From positions 3,286,001-3,350,000 of the forward strand of contig NZ_CP124750.1 of assembly GCF_029962605.1 (NCBI RefSeq): a stretch of DNA of 64,000 nucleotides, in the 5' to 3' direction. Below are positions 17,552 to 26,512 of the stretch, in pieces; positions within the stretch are counted from its first letter, which is position 1, and every line of letters starts with the position of its first letter. This DNA comes from Serratia sarumanii (GTDB lineage Bacteria; Pseudomonadota; Gammaproteobacteria; Enterobacterales; Enterobacteriaceae). The notes beneath the pieces were generated by a model. The model had not been told where the DNA came from, did no database searches, and worked only from the letters and a program-made list of their open reading frames with translations. The translations under genes and the position numbers were made by a program.

Positions 17552-18118
17552 ATGACGTTGCGTCGCTTGCTGATCTTCACGCTGCTGCTGTCGCCGCTGG
17601 CGGCATCCGCGCATAACTTCGTGCAGGGCCGGCCGGTGGCGCCGATCGCCATCGCCGATCGCGGCGAACTGCTGCTGCGCAACGGCGATTTCAGCTACCG
17701 GCCATGGAACAGCGCAAAACTGGTGGGCAAGGTGCGGGTGATCCAATACATCGCCGGGCGCACCTCCGCCAAGAAGAAGAACTCGCTGCTGATCAACGCC
17801 GTCAAGGACGCGAACCTGCCGGGCGATCGCTTCCAGCCCACCACCATCGTCAACACCGACGACGCGATACCGGGCTCCGGCTTTTTCGTGCGCGGCAAGA
17901 TCGAGAAAAACAAGCGGAATTACCCCTGGGCGCAGTTCATCGTCGACAGCGACGGGCTGGGGCGCATGGCCTGGCGGCTGCCGGAGGAGAGCTCCACCAT
18001 CGTGGTGCTGGACCAGGCCGGGCGCGTGCAGTGGGCAAAGGACGGCGCACTCACCCCGCAGGAAGTTGACCAGGTGATCGCCCTGCTGCGCGCGCTGATC
18101 GCGCAGGAGACGCCATGA
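17552..18118 (+). CDS. ytfJ: YtfJ-family periplasmic thioredoxin-like protein
   Basis: 188 residues with a signal peptide ending ASA-HNFVQG, then the YtfJ core: NSAKLVGKVRVIQYIAGRTSAK, TTIVNTDDAIPGSGFFVR and VLDQAGRVQWAKDGALTPQE, nearly as in E. coli YtfJ. The family has a thioredoxin-like fold and no established activity. I choose ATG 17552 over ATG 17549 because AAGGAG then sits 5 nt upstream and the N-terminus (MTLRRLL) aligns with E. coli. Its place inside a lipid cluster, just before lptFG paralogues, is unusual and suggests an envelope role. Confidence 0.88.
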   Translation: MTLRRLLIFTLLLSPLAASAHNFVQGRPVAPIAIADRGELLLRNGDFSYRPWNSAKLVGKVRVIQYIAGRTSAKKKNSLLINAVKDANLPGDRFQPTTIVNTDDAIPGSGFFVRGKIEKNKRNYPWAQFIVDSDGLGRMAWRLPEESSTIVVLDQAGRVQWAKDGALTPQEVDQVIALLRALIAQETP

Positions 18119-18146
18119 AGCGCACGCCGCCGGGAGCCGATGACGC

Positions 18147-19217
18147 ATGTCTTTGATCGAACGCTACATCACGGTTGAGATCCGCCGCCTGGTGATGATG
18201 ATCGCCGGGTTTCTGATCTTCATGTTCGCCAGCTACTCCGCCCAGCGCTACCTGACCGACGCCGCCAACGGCACGCTGGCGCTGCGGGTGGTGGCCGACG
18301 TGGTGTTCTATAAATCGCTGATCGCGCTGGAGATGATATTGCCCGTCGCACTGTATGTCTCGGTGGCGGTGGCGCTGAGCCAGCTGTACAGCGATGCGGA
18401 GATCACCGCCATGCTGGCCGCCGGCGCCAGCCCGCTGCGGCTGTACAAGGCGGTGCTGATACTGGCAGTGCCGCTGGCGATAGCGGTCACGCTGCTGTCG
18501 CTGTATGGCAGGCCCTGGGCGTACGCCAATATTTATCAGCTGCAGCAAGAGTCGCAGTCGGTGCTGGACGTGAGCCACCTGCAGGCCGACAAATTCAACG
18601 TTAGCGGCAACGGCCGCATGATCCTCGCCAACCACGTCGACAAAACGGCCAACCACCTAACGGATGCCCTGATTTATGTGCGCGGCGGCCATCATACCAA
18701 CCTGTACCGCGCGCAGTCGGTGGAGGTGCTCGACGCCTCCCCCGCCAGCCCCGCCGTGCGGCTGAAAACCGGCACCGCCTATGTGCTGGATCGCCAGGGC
18801 ACCGACGACAACGGGCAGAATTACGACAACTTCGACATCGCGCTCAAGCCGTTCGTGCCCAGCGCCGAGAGCCGACACAAATCGGCCTCGCCGGCGGAGC
18901 TGGCGCGCTCCGCCGATCCGGGCGACGCCGCCGAACTGCAATGGCGCGAAAGCCGCGGGCTGACCACCGTGCTGATGGTGCTGTTGGCGATCCCCTTTAG
19001 CCGCATCAAGCCGCGGCAGGGGCGCTACGCCGCGCTGCTGCCCCTGACGGTGCTGTTTACCGCGATTTTCTATGGCGGCAACATTTGCCGCACGCTGGTG
19101 GCCAACGGCTCTCTGCCGACGATCCCCGGCGTTTGGCTGGTGCCGCTGGCGATGGCTGCCGGCATCGCCCTGCTGCTGGCGCGCGACTTATCCCTGCTGC
19201 GGAAACCCTCCCGATGA
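18147..19217 (+). CDS. LptF paralogue (LPS-export type permease subunit)
   Basis: A 356-residue YjgP/YjgQ-family protein: two N-terminal helices, YSDAEITAMLAAGASPLRLYK coupling-helix region near residue 80, a periplasmic beta-jellyroll (about 120-260), then three or four C-terminal helices (FSRIKPRQGRYAALLP). It is clearly diverged from canonical enterobacterial LptF, so it is probably a second, cluster-specific copy. Together with the following lptG paralogue it would form a permease needing an LptB-type ATPase, which is not encoded here and may be shared with LPS export. The stop overlaps the next start. Confidence 0.85.
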   Translation: MSLIERYITVEIRRLVMMIAGFLIFMFASYSAQRYLTDAANGTLALRVVADVVFYKSLIALEMILPVALYVSVAVALSQLYSDAEITAMLAAGASPLRLYKAVLILAVPLAIAVTLLSLYGRPWAYANIYQLQQESQSVLDVSHLQADKFNVSGNGRMILANHVDKTANHLTDALIYVRGGHHTNLYRAQSVEVLDASPASPAVRLKTGTAYVLDRQGTDDNGQNYDNFDIALKPFVPSAESRHKSASPAELARSADPGDAAELQWRESRGLTTVLMVLLAIPFSRIKPRQGRYAALLPLTVLFTAIFYGGNICRTLVANGSLPTIPGVWLVPLAMAAGIALLLARDLSLLRKPSR

Positions 19218-20293
19218 CTATTTTTAGCCGTTACCTGATCCGCAACGTGTTCATCGGCTTCGCCGCCGCGGCCGGGCTGCTCATTCCGCTGTTCACCACC
19301 TTTACGCTGATCAACGAGCTGGAGGACGTGACCCCGGGCGGCTACCGCTGGCAGCAGGCGCTGCTGGTGACCGTGCTGACCCTGCCGCGCAGCCTGGTCG
19401 ATCTGGGGCCGTTTATCGCGCTGCTCGGCGGCATCGTCGGGCTGGGGCAGCTATCTAAAACCCTGGAGCTGACCGCGATCCGCGCCGCCGGGATGTCGAT
19501 ATTCCGCATCGCGCTGGTGATGCTCGCCGCCGGGCTGCTGATGAACCTGTCGCTCGGCGCCCTCGATGAATGGGCGGCCTCGCCGTTGCAGCAACGCGCG
19601 CTGCAGATGAAGAACAACGCCCTGGCGCAGTCGAACGCTAACGACGTCACCGTGAACCCGCTGTGGGCGCGGCGCGGCAATGAGTTTGTGACGGTCAAAA
19701 CCGTCGATGAGAACGACCAGCCCCACGGCATTGAGATCTTCCGTTATCAGGCCAACCGCGCGCTGGAATCTTACATTTACGCCGACAGCGCCAGCACCGC
19801 CGCCGACGGCAGCTGGCTGCTGCACAACGTGATGCTGAAAAGCTGGCAAGGCAGAAAAGAGACGATTGCGCGGCAAGATAGCCTGCTCTGGCGCTCGCTG
19901 TTCGCCGTGCCGAGCCTGAAAGAGCTGACCCTGCCGGCGGGCAGCTTCTCGCTCCAACAGTTGGAGCGCTATATCGATTACCTGCAGGGCTCGGGGCAGC
20001 CCAGCACCGAATACCGCCTGGCGCTGTGGAAAAAACTCGGCCAGCCCCTGCTGGTGCTGGCGATGATTTTGCTGGCCATCCCGTTTACCTTCACCGCTCC
20101 ACGCGCCCCCGGCATGGGCAGCCGGTTAGCGCTTGGCGTGATCGTCGGGCTGCTGACCTACATCGCTTACCAGATCGTCCTCAACCTGGGGTTGCTGTTC
20201 GCCCTCAACGCGCCCTTCACCGCCCTCGCCCCGCCGCTTTTGATCCTGGCGCTGGCGTTAGTGCTGGTTTATCGGTTTGATCGGCGGGGTTAG
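19214..20293 (+). CDS. LptG paralogue (LPS-export type permease subunit)
   Basis: 359 residues, LptG type: FSRYLIRNVFIGFAAAAGLL, coupling region LGQLSKTLELTAIRAAGMS near residue 85, a jellyroll domain, and C-terminal helices after APRAPGMGSRLALG. ATGA overlap with the LptF paralogue. The final 80 nt of the gene recur, shortened, at 22031-22099 and 26170-26235, which marks the 3' end as a likely insertion point for accessory DNA. It is the last gene of the lipid cluster; probable role: moving the product lipid from the inner membrane onto an Lpt-type bridge. Confidence 0.85.
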   Translation: MTIFSRYLIRNVFIGFAAAAGLLIPLFTTFTLINELEDVTPGGYRWQQALLVTVLTLPRSLVDLGPFIALLGGIVGLGQLSKTLELTAIRAAGMSIFRIALVMLAAGLLMNLSLGALDEWAASPLQQRALQMKNNALAQSNANDVTVNPLWARRGNEFVTVKTVDENDQPHGIEIFRYQANRALESYIYADSASTAADGSWLLHNVMLKSWQGRKETIARQDSLLWRSLFAVPSLKELTLPAGSFSLQQLERYIDYLQGSGQPSTEYRLALWKKLGQPLLVLAMILLAIPFTFTAPRAPGMGSRLALGVIVGLLTYIAYQIVLNLGLLFALNAPFTALAPPLLILALALVLVYRFDRRG

Positions 20294-20295
20294 GG
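20215..20295 (+). repeat. lptG 3'-end repeat, copy 1 (intact, coding)
   Basis: Intact end of the lptG paralogue, containing CGCTTTTGATCCTGGCGCTGG, a 12-bp segment missing from both other copies, and TTTATCGGTTTGATCGGC. It is the reference for the two remnants downstream. Confidence 0.8.
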
Positions 20296-20778
20296 GTGAG
20301 AACAGTGGGATGATGGGAAGGGTTGCAGGTGATTTACTCGTCCGCAAGCGGCGTTAACTCAGCGCCTGAGTTCACACGCTAGATTTTGGTGGGTATTGGC
20401 AAATATGGGCGAAAATGGAAGCGAGCAGTCTCCAATCGGCCACATTGTGAGATTAATGGGAAATGTAGCTCGAGATCACCTTTCATAATTAGCATCCAAA
20501 TATTTTTCGTGCTGAACATTAGAATTAACGGCTATAACAGTACTATCCGCAAGTTAACTTTGAGCATCATCACCATAATTTATATGGATATCTATCTCAT
20601 GGGGTGCGAAAATCACTTACGATGAAATCAGCTCAATGCTGTATTTTTTGAAGCGATAATCAATTCCTATAAGTTAGTATTGGAATGGGCTAATGGTTAG
20701 GCTTCTGTATCGATTTAATGTTCATACGAAGAAAATTTCAGACTTTAGTGCGTATTATTACTATACAGGGATTACCTT
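20296..20778. other. Gene-free stretch behind lptG
   Basis: About 480 bp. A perfect 7-bp stem, AACTCAG/CTGAGTT (20356-20372), follows lptG but has no T run. The rest becomes increasingly AT-rich and leads into the DUF4236 gene. Short open frames here have no ribosome-binding site or recognisable sequence. Confidence 0.5.
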
Positions 20779-21984
20779 ATGTCTCTTCGTTTCAGACAAA
20801 CCTTTACTCTTTTCCCCGGCGTTCGCCTCAATATTGGTAAGCGTGGAATCAGCGCGAGCATCGGTGTACCGGGCGCGACAGTCAATGTTGGGCAAAAAGG
20901 GATTAGAGCAACCGTAGGACTACCGGGTTCTGGTTTATCGTATACAACACCTACTTTTTCCTACGGCACTAAGCACTCAGTTACCCATCCACTGAATCCG
21001 TCTGCTACAGAAACTCATCTTGAAATGCCGGAGACAACGCCAGGTAACGTTCCATCAAATGCCAAAATTTATATGCCTCATGCTGGCATGAATGAAATTT
21101 CCAGCGCTTCTGTTGAAGTTCTGACAAGCGCATCTCTTTTACCTTTGCGAGACCTGCTCGCCAAAGCACGTGAGCAAAGAGCTGAGGTAAAAGCTGATTT
21201 ACAAGAGGCCATTGCTGAAGAGTCAAAACAAAAAAGCGAATTGGCTCGACGTAAATCAAGCCTATTCCGCTTGTTCTACAAGCGTCGTATAGCAGAACTT
21301 GAGATCAAACTTCCCCAAACCCAAGCAGAAATATCTCGCCTCGTATCTTGGGAAGACAGTACAAAAATCGCTATCACTTTCGAAAGCAGCGATGCCTCAC
21401 AGAGAACTTATGACGCAATGGTTCGTGCATTCGACGTGTTAAAATCGAGCGTCAAAAAATGGGATATTACTGCTGATAAAGCTGTAGACCAGTTTGCCGA
21501 AAGGACGTTAGCCACACGCTCTGTTAATCGTCATCCGGTTACCTTCGATTTTAGTTCAACCGATCTCATTCAGTTTACAGGACGAGCGATGCGGTTTGAA
21601 AATGCCAATGGTGACGATATTTTGCTTTATCCCGGTGTTGCAGTCATACCGCGAGCTGATGGGGCATTTGCTCTAATTGACTTACGAGAATTACAAATTA
21701 GTGCAGAACCTCGCGGATTCCATGAAGAGGATGGCGTTCCAAATGATGCCAGTATAGCTGGGCATACATGGGCTAAAACGAACAAGAATGGCTCACCAGA
21801 CCGCAGATTCAAAGACAACTATCAAATCCCTATTTGTATTTATGGGAATATTACTTTCCACTCTCAAACGGGTGTAACTGAAGAATATATGGTCTCGAAT
21901 GCCGATGCCGCCCAAGCCTTTGCAGAGGCAGTGAAACGCTATCAGCTCTCGCTCACTGAAACTGAGTCGCTAGTTAGAGTGTAA
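20779..21984 (+). CDS. DUF4236 domain protein
   Basis: 401 residues. Residues 1-55 are a DUF4236 domain (MSLRFRQTFTLFPGVRLNIG, then KRGISASIGVPGATVNVGQK), a small repeat-like beta module of unknown function. A helical, charged middle region follows (about 120-200, probably coiled coil: AKAREQRAEVKADLQEAIAE), then a C-terminal beta-rich domain with GRAMRFENANGDDILLYPG. The gene is AT-richer than the lipid cluster and lies between two copies of the lptG 3' end, so it was probably acquired. ATG start. Confidence 0.75.
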   Translation: MSLRFRQTFTLFPGVRLNIGKRGISASIGVPGATVNVGQKGIRATVGLPGSGLSYTTPTFSYGTKHSVTHPLNPSATETHLEMPETTPGNVPSNAKIYMPHAGMNEISSASVEVLTSASLLPLRDLLAKAREQRAEVKADLQEAIAEESKQKSELARRKSSLFRLFYKRRIAELEIKLPQTQAEISRLVSWEDSTKIAITFESSDASQRTYDAMVRAFDVLKSSVKKWDITADKAVDQFAERTLATRSVNRHPVTFDFSSTDLIQFTGRAMRFENANGDDILLYPGVAVIPRADGAFALIDLRELQISAEPRGFHEEDGVPNDASIAGHTWAKTNKNGSPDRRFKDNYQIPICIYGNITFHSQTGVTEEYMVSNADAAQAFAEAVKRYQLSLTETESLVRV

Positions 21985-22030
21985 CGCTATATTTTTTATG
22001 CTGATACGAGGGTGCTCCCCCCAAAGAACC

Positions 22031-22099
22031 TCAACCACCCTCCTCGCCCAGCAGTTGCTGATCCCGGCGCTGGTATCGGTTTGATCGGCAGGGTTAGGG
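22031..22099 (+). repeat. lptG 3'-end remnant, copy 2
   Basis: Aligns with 20215-20295 through CGGCGCTGG and TATCGGTTTGATCGGC, then GGGTTAGGG. It lacks the 12-bp segment CGTTAGTGCTGG of copy 1 and has many substitutions at its left end. It lies in a non-coding gap between accessory genes. Confidence 0.75.
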
Positions 22100-22231
22100 A
22101 TAGCGCTGGTGTAAAGGCGGTCTTGGCAAGGTTTGCGAGCAACGGAGATAATACGAAGCGGAGCAATGCCATCGCATATAGTGGCAAGGTTCCGCTTTCA
22201 CAACTGAGACCGTCTGCTTGGCCGCCTGGTA

Positions 22232-23227
22232 TCACTCTTGCTGGTGCATCTCAATGTTATAGCCAAGACTGGCAAACTTATTTATCAGCTTTTGAATAGA
22301 GCCAATACTCCATTGATTGGTAATTAGTACTATCTCACCGGAGGCAAGCTCAACGGTTTCATCATGGAAGCGCTTACGCCGTGACGCAATCACATCCTGT
22401 TCAACCTTAATCAGACTGCGATGGATATCATCACCAAAAACAGAGGCTATCGCTTGCATATCATCCGGGTTAGCATCTATGATCCAGTCGTTCATCAGTT
22501 CATATGCCAAATTTCTTTTATTATAAACCCCTCCCTTATAGATAAATTTCGAATAATCCTTCTCTCCTTTTTCTATGGCATCCCTGGCCTCCGTTTCTTT
22601 ACGCTTCTGTCTAACCAAGAAATCTTTTGCTTCGGGCAGCGGTATTATCTGTTCAAAATTTACCAGTACCTTACCAAGATGCATATAAGGGCTTAACTTG
22701 AAACAGCTGACATTTAGCCCACTATTGTTCAACCACAGTACCGTATTAGTCACTTCCGTAGAGAAATCTGCCGAGATTAGTACAATCCTTACCTGAGTAT
22801 TGAAGTCAGCAATCTCGCTTTCCTCTCGCTCACAAAACTTGAGTATCTCCTGCTCCGCATTCTTAGCAAGACCTGCTGCGCTATCAAGACGTTTTTGGTA
22901 GCATTCTGCAGCATCATTAAACGTCATTTGCGAAATCATAGCGGCATATCTTACCGCCTGAAGTTCCATATGCGCACCTTGCTCATCCCGCTTCAGCTCA
23001 ACGACAACCAGATTAAACGCCTTGTCGATGCAGAGTAAATCAATTCTACGTTGACTATTTTCCCAATTGTTAAACTCTTCCTGGATTACCAGGCAATCAG
23101 GCAAAAAATCGCTCATATTCTTGGCTATCGCTGACTGGATATCCCTGCGTTCAAGGATCGACTCTCGCATAAATGTAGTTTTAGCAACCTTTTTGAATTC
23201 CTTTTCTTCCAAAGTGAACAACCCCAT
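22232..23227 (-). CDS. PD-(D/E)XK nuclease-family protein
   Basis: 331 residues. A PD-(D/E)XK core is visible: Asp63 in QRRIDLLCI and Glu77-x-Lys79 in LVVVELKRDE, followed by the helix with QAVRYAAM, as in NucS/DUF91-like and viral-defence nucleases. The C-terminal half holds an ExxxxRRKRFHDETVELASG segment of unknown role. AT-rich, single gene, ATG start at 23225-23227. A defensive or DNA-repair nuclease is the natural guess, but no partner gene is adjacent on its strand. Confidence 0.7.
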   Translation of the reverse strand: MGLFTLEEKEFKKVAKTTFMRESILERRDIQSAIAKNMSDFLPDCLVIQEEFNNWENSQRRIDLLCIDKAFNLVVVELKRDEQGAHMELQAVRYAAMISQMTFNDAAECYQKRLDSAAGLAKNAEQEILKFCEREESEIADFNTQVRIVLISADFSTEVTNTVLWLNNSGLNVSCFKLSPYMHLGKVLVNFEQIIPLPEAKDFLVRQKRKETEARDAIEKGEKDYSKFIYKGGVYNKRNLAYELMNDWIIDANPDDMQAIASVFGDDIHRSLIKVEQDVIASRRKRFHDETVELASGEIVLITNQWSIGSIQKLINKFASLGYNIEMHQQE

Positions 23228-23735
23228 GACACCCTCTTAATTAGCTATGTAATAGTTGAAAGTTAAAATCAATATCTCATGAGTTTAATCTATCACGACG
23301 GAGGAAATTTTTCTCGTGCAAAACCAACCGGTAAGCCCTCTGATATTGATGCGAGATAAAGAAAGTTTATTATTATTGAAATCATCAACATCATTTAATG
23401 CGGACGCATCTAGCCAATATCCTGCTCCGCATTAATAACCGCTCCCTTACTTATTCTGCTCTCGGTGGATTTTATCTTTATGTTTCATCCCTAATACGGA
23501 TGCCCCTAAATCCCGCGCTTTGATGGTCTTTATGATAAAGAAACACTTGAAAGCCTGAGGAGCATGGCCGCACATTATTATTGAATGTTGGCAGTCCCCA
23601 TATCAACCAGTCCATAACTAAGTCATGCCGGCTACGAGCGAGGTCGCTAGTGTCCGAAGCGAGAAACCGCCTGCGCATTCTCACTATCACCAGCAGTCAC
23701 TCAGCTCATACTATTCAGTCGAAAAGATGGCGGTC
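23228..23735. other. Gene-free stretch with hairpin
   Basis: About 510 bp. An inverted repeat, AATGCGGA (23397-23404) and TCCGCATT (23426-23433), is the only clear structure. Base composition shifts from AT-rich on the left to GC-rich at about 23620, which marks a likely junction between acquired and older DNA. No ORF is supported. Confidence 0.4.
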
Positions 23736-25052
23736 TTACCAGCTTTGACGCAGTCCCTTCGCTATCGCGCTAAACATCAGCGATGCCTCCAGCGGTTGCG
23801 CGCTGAAGGACGGCTCCGCCTGCGGCCAGGTAGACCACTGGACGATCACCAGATTCTCAGCCTGATTCACCATAATCATCTGGCCGAAGATCCCCAGCGC
23901 CCACAGGGAATGTTTCAGGGAGGCCTGCGGAGCGGGTTCTACATTAGTCGCATTCACCGGCACTTCGTTGTTCCACCACTGGTAGCCGTAGATGCCGTTA
24001 GGATGCGCTGCTGATACCGAACCCGCCGCCCGAGTCCAGTTGGACGACTGGGCTACCCAATCAGCCGGCAAGATCTGTTTGCCGTTCGGCAACGTCCCGT
24101 TATGCAGAATAAATTCGCCGAAGCGCCCCCAGTCTTCCAGCGTGGCGTTAAAGCCGTGCGCGCCCACGTCGTGCTGGCCTTTGGCGTAAGCATGCCACAC
24201 GCCGTCGCTCGCCATGCCGTACGGCTGCCAGATGCTTTGCTGCAGATAGGCCGCCAGCGGCATGCCGGTGGCGCGTTCCAATACGTCGCCCAGCAGCCAC
24301 GCGCCGCCGGAGGAGTAAGACCAGTTCTGCCCGGCCGGATGCGCGCGGTGCAAACCGGCCACCAGCTTGCGCACGCAGGCGTAGGTGCCGGGCCTGGCTT
24401 CACACTCGGTCAGCTGCGCGAAGTCCGATTTCGGGTTGGTGTAATCCTCATTCCACGCCACGCCGGAGGTGTGGGTGATCAGCTGCCTGAGGGTCACGCC
24501 GTCCCACGCGGTGCCTTTCAGATCGGGTTCGTATTGCGTGATGAGATCGTCGAGCGAGCGGATCTTGCCCTGTTTAATCGCCACGCCCACCAGCGTGGCG
24601 ACCACGGATTTGCCCACCGAGCGCGACGTCCACAGGGTAGAGTCGGTATTACCCTGCCCCAGATATTTCCAGGCGATTTTGCCGTCTTTCAATACCAGCA
24701 TACCGCTGACGTTCTGGCGCTGCAGGTAATCCTGCAGGCTGTAGATTTTGCCATTCACCCGATAGCTGGCGTCGGTTAACGGTTTAGCGGCGGCCAGCAG
24801 CGGCACGGCGTTGCCGTGGTGAAACACATCCCCCGCATAGTTGCGGTAGTCGTTACGAAAACCGATCACCCGGTCGCTCTGGCTCCAGGTGAGCATCTTG
24901 TGCGTGTCAGGCAATTGCGCATCGAAAGGCGCGGGACAGACGCTGAGTTCGGTACCCGCACAGGCGGCCAGCGCGGCGGGTGCCAACAGACTGCTGCAGA
25001 GACTGATGACCATGCCCGCCAGCAGGCTGCGGTTAAACACTTTGCTTTTCAT
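23736..25052 (-). CDS. Secreted serine hydrolase, class C beta-lactamase/esterase family
   Basis: 438 residues with a signal peptide (cleavage near APAALA-ACAG). Penicillin-binding-protein fold: the SxxK motif is SVGK within TSRSVGKSVVATLVG, the second-motif tyrosine lies in NWSYSSGGAWLLGDVLE, and the C-terminal domain includes GIYGYQWW. It resembles the 6-aminohexanoate-dimer hydrolase (NylB)/EstB branch more than true AmpC. A peptidase or esterase in the periplasm is likely; beta-lactam hydrolysis is not implied. A divergent LysR gene starts 106 bp away and is its probable regulator, an arrangement like ampC/ampR. Confidence 0.8.
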   Translation of the reverse strand: MKSKVFNRSLLAGMVISLCSSLLAPAALAACAGTELSVCPAPFDAQLPDTHKMLTWSQSDRVIGFRNDYRNYAGDVFHHGNAVPLLAAAKPLTDASYRVNGKIYSLQDYLQRQNVSGMLVLKDGKIAWKYLGQGNTDSTLWTSRSVGKSVVATLVGVAIKQGKIRSLDDLITQYEPDLKGTAWDGVTLRQLITHTSGVAWNEDYTNPKSDFAQLTECEARPGTYACVRKLVAGLHRAHPAGQNWSYSSGGAWLLGDVLERATGMPLAAYLQQSIWQPYGMASDGVWHAYAKGQHDVGAHGFNATLEDWGRFGEFILHNGTLPNGKQILPADWVAQSSNWTRAAGSVSAAHPNGIYGYQWWNNEVPVNATNVEPAPQASLKHSLWALGIFGQMIMVNQAENLVIVQWSTWPQAEPSFSAQPLEASLMFSAIAKGLRQSW

Positions 25053-25158
25053 ATTTTTCTCGCTTAGCTCAGGAAGGCGTTCAGCTTAAAAAAACGCGGC
25101 CTATAATAAAAAACGCATGATGGGGGAAAATCCCCCGTAAAATCGACGGGAGAACCGC

Positions 25159-26067
25159 GTGCCGAGCCTGATTTATTCCTTTGCCCAACTGGAAGCCTTC
25201 ACCGCCGTGGCCGAGCACGGCAGCCTGGCGAAAGCCGCGCTCAAACTGGGCAAAGACCGCACGACGCTGCGCGATTTGATTGATTTTCTCGAGGATGGCT
25301 TGGGCTATGCGCTGTTCCTGCGCGAGGGGCGCAGCCTGCACCTGACGCCAGAGGGCGAACAGCTGCAGCGCCAGGCGCACCTGCTGATGCGGCAGGTGAA
25401 AGCGTTTGAGGCATTTGCCAAAGACGTGCCGAAGAGCGCGGCGCAGGAAATCTCGCTGGTCTACGATCCCTTTACCCCCCGCGCGCTGCTGCAGGCGCTG
25501 ATTGCTACCATGGCCCAACGCGACACGCGCCTGAGCCTGATTAACGCCTCGCGCGAAGAAGCGGAAAGGCTGCTGGCAAACGACCAGGCCGATCTGGGCA
25601 TCTGCCAGGCGCGCCACCGCAGCGTGGGCGACACCATGGAGTGGCGCGCCTTAGGGGCGATAGAGATGGATTTTTACGCCGCCAAAACGCTTTTCCCTGG
25701 CGCGGAACAGCCGCTTTCGCTACTGGATCTCTCGCTCACGCCGCAGGTGATCATGCACCCGGATTCTGACGAACCGGTGGCGCGGCGCCTGCAAATTTCA
25801 GGGCACACTATCTTCACCAACGAACTGGAGATGCTGCGCGCCCTGCTTGAACAGGGCTGCGGCTGGGGATTCCTGCCGACGCACATGTATGCCGAACGGT
25901 GGAAAAACGTCAACACGCTGCGCACCGAAGTGGGCAGCCAGGGGATCAGCCAAACCATGGTGACCATCTGGAAACCGGGCAATGACCGGCGGGTGCTGAT
26001 TGATGAGACGTTGGCGCTGTTGCCGGGGTTGTGGCGGGAGATTGGGGAAATGAAAAGTCGCTGTTAG
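25159..26067 (+). CDS. LysR-family regulator
   Basis: 302 residues: N-terminal HTH (FAQLEAFTAVAEHGSLAKAA, then KLGKDRTTLRDLIDFLE), followed by an effector-binding domain. GTG start at 25159 with GGGAG upstream. Divergent from the serine hydrolase at 23736-25052, which suggests it controls that gene and itself from the shared 106-bp region. The DNA-binding helix is unusual for LysR in having KDRTTLRD where most have SQPAVSR. Confidence 0.8.
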   Translation: MPSLIYSFAQLEAFTAVAEHGSLAKAALKLGKDRTTLRDLIDFLEDGLGYALFLREGRSLHLTPEGEQLQRQAHLLMRQVKAFEAFAKDVPKSAAQEISLVYDPFTPRALLQALIATMAQRDTRLSLINASREEAERLLANDQADLGICQARHRSVGDTMEWRALGAIEMDFYAAKTLFPGAEQPLSLLDLSLTPQVIMHPDSDEPVARRLQISGHTIFTNELEMLRALLEQGCGWGFLPTHMYAERWKNVNTLRTEVGSQGISQTMVTIWKPGNDRRVLIDETLALLPGLWREIGEMKSRC

Positions 26068-26169
26068 ATTAGCGGTGTTGTTACCGGTAGTCGATCTCAA
26101 AATTCATCGTCCGCGTTGCTTTTTCGATCGTTCTTAAAAGCGGGAATTGCGGTTTACCCCCAGTGAGCT

Positions 26170-26235
26170 CTTCACCGCCCCCTCCCAGCCGCTTTTGATC
26201 TTGGCGCTGGTTTATTGGTTTGATCGGCGTGGTTA
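26170..26235 (+). repeat. lptG 3'-end remnant, copy 3
   Basis: CTTCACCGCC, then CCGCTTTTGATCTTGGCGC, TGGTTTATTGGTTTGATCGGC and GGTTA match 20215-20295 closely, again without the 12-bp segment missing from copy 2. Non-coding here. It separates the serine hydrolase/LysR block from the SIR2-HerA cassette. Confidence 0.8.
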
Positions 26236-26512
26236 AAACATGTGTTTATCGGTGGATTGGTCTTAGTTTAAAGAGTCCAATCGAAGAGCTGTGCGGAGAG
26301 ATAGGTAGGACGGCTTAGGGTAAAGGGTAGACATTCATAATACCTGCTCGTGTTTGTGTTCAAATACATAAATTATCTTATAAATAATTCAAAAACATCA
26401 ATCAAACCGATGGTACTCCAGTTGTTTTAACTGGAGCCCTGGCCGTTAACCCTCTTAACTATTTGTATATAAACATTTATAACATGATAACCTTTAGTCC
26501 CTTTATTGTGAT
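26236..26512. other. Gene-free junction with hairpin
   Basis: About 280 bp, AT-rich. A perfect 8-bp stem, CTCCAGTT/AACTGGAG with a 5-nt loop (26416-26436), lies downstream of the leftward nuclease gene and may end that transcript, although no T run follows on either strand. Confidence 0.4.

Noticed and set aside
23478..23690. 70-codon frame in the gap near 23.5 kb, possible transposase remnant
   Set aside because: No recognisable transposase motif, terminal repeats or target duplication.
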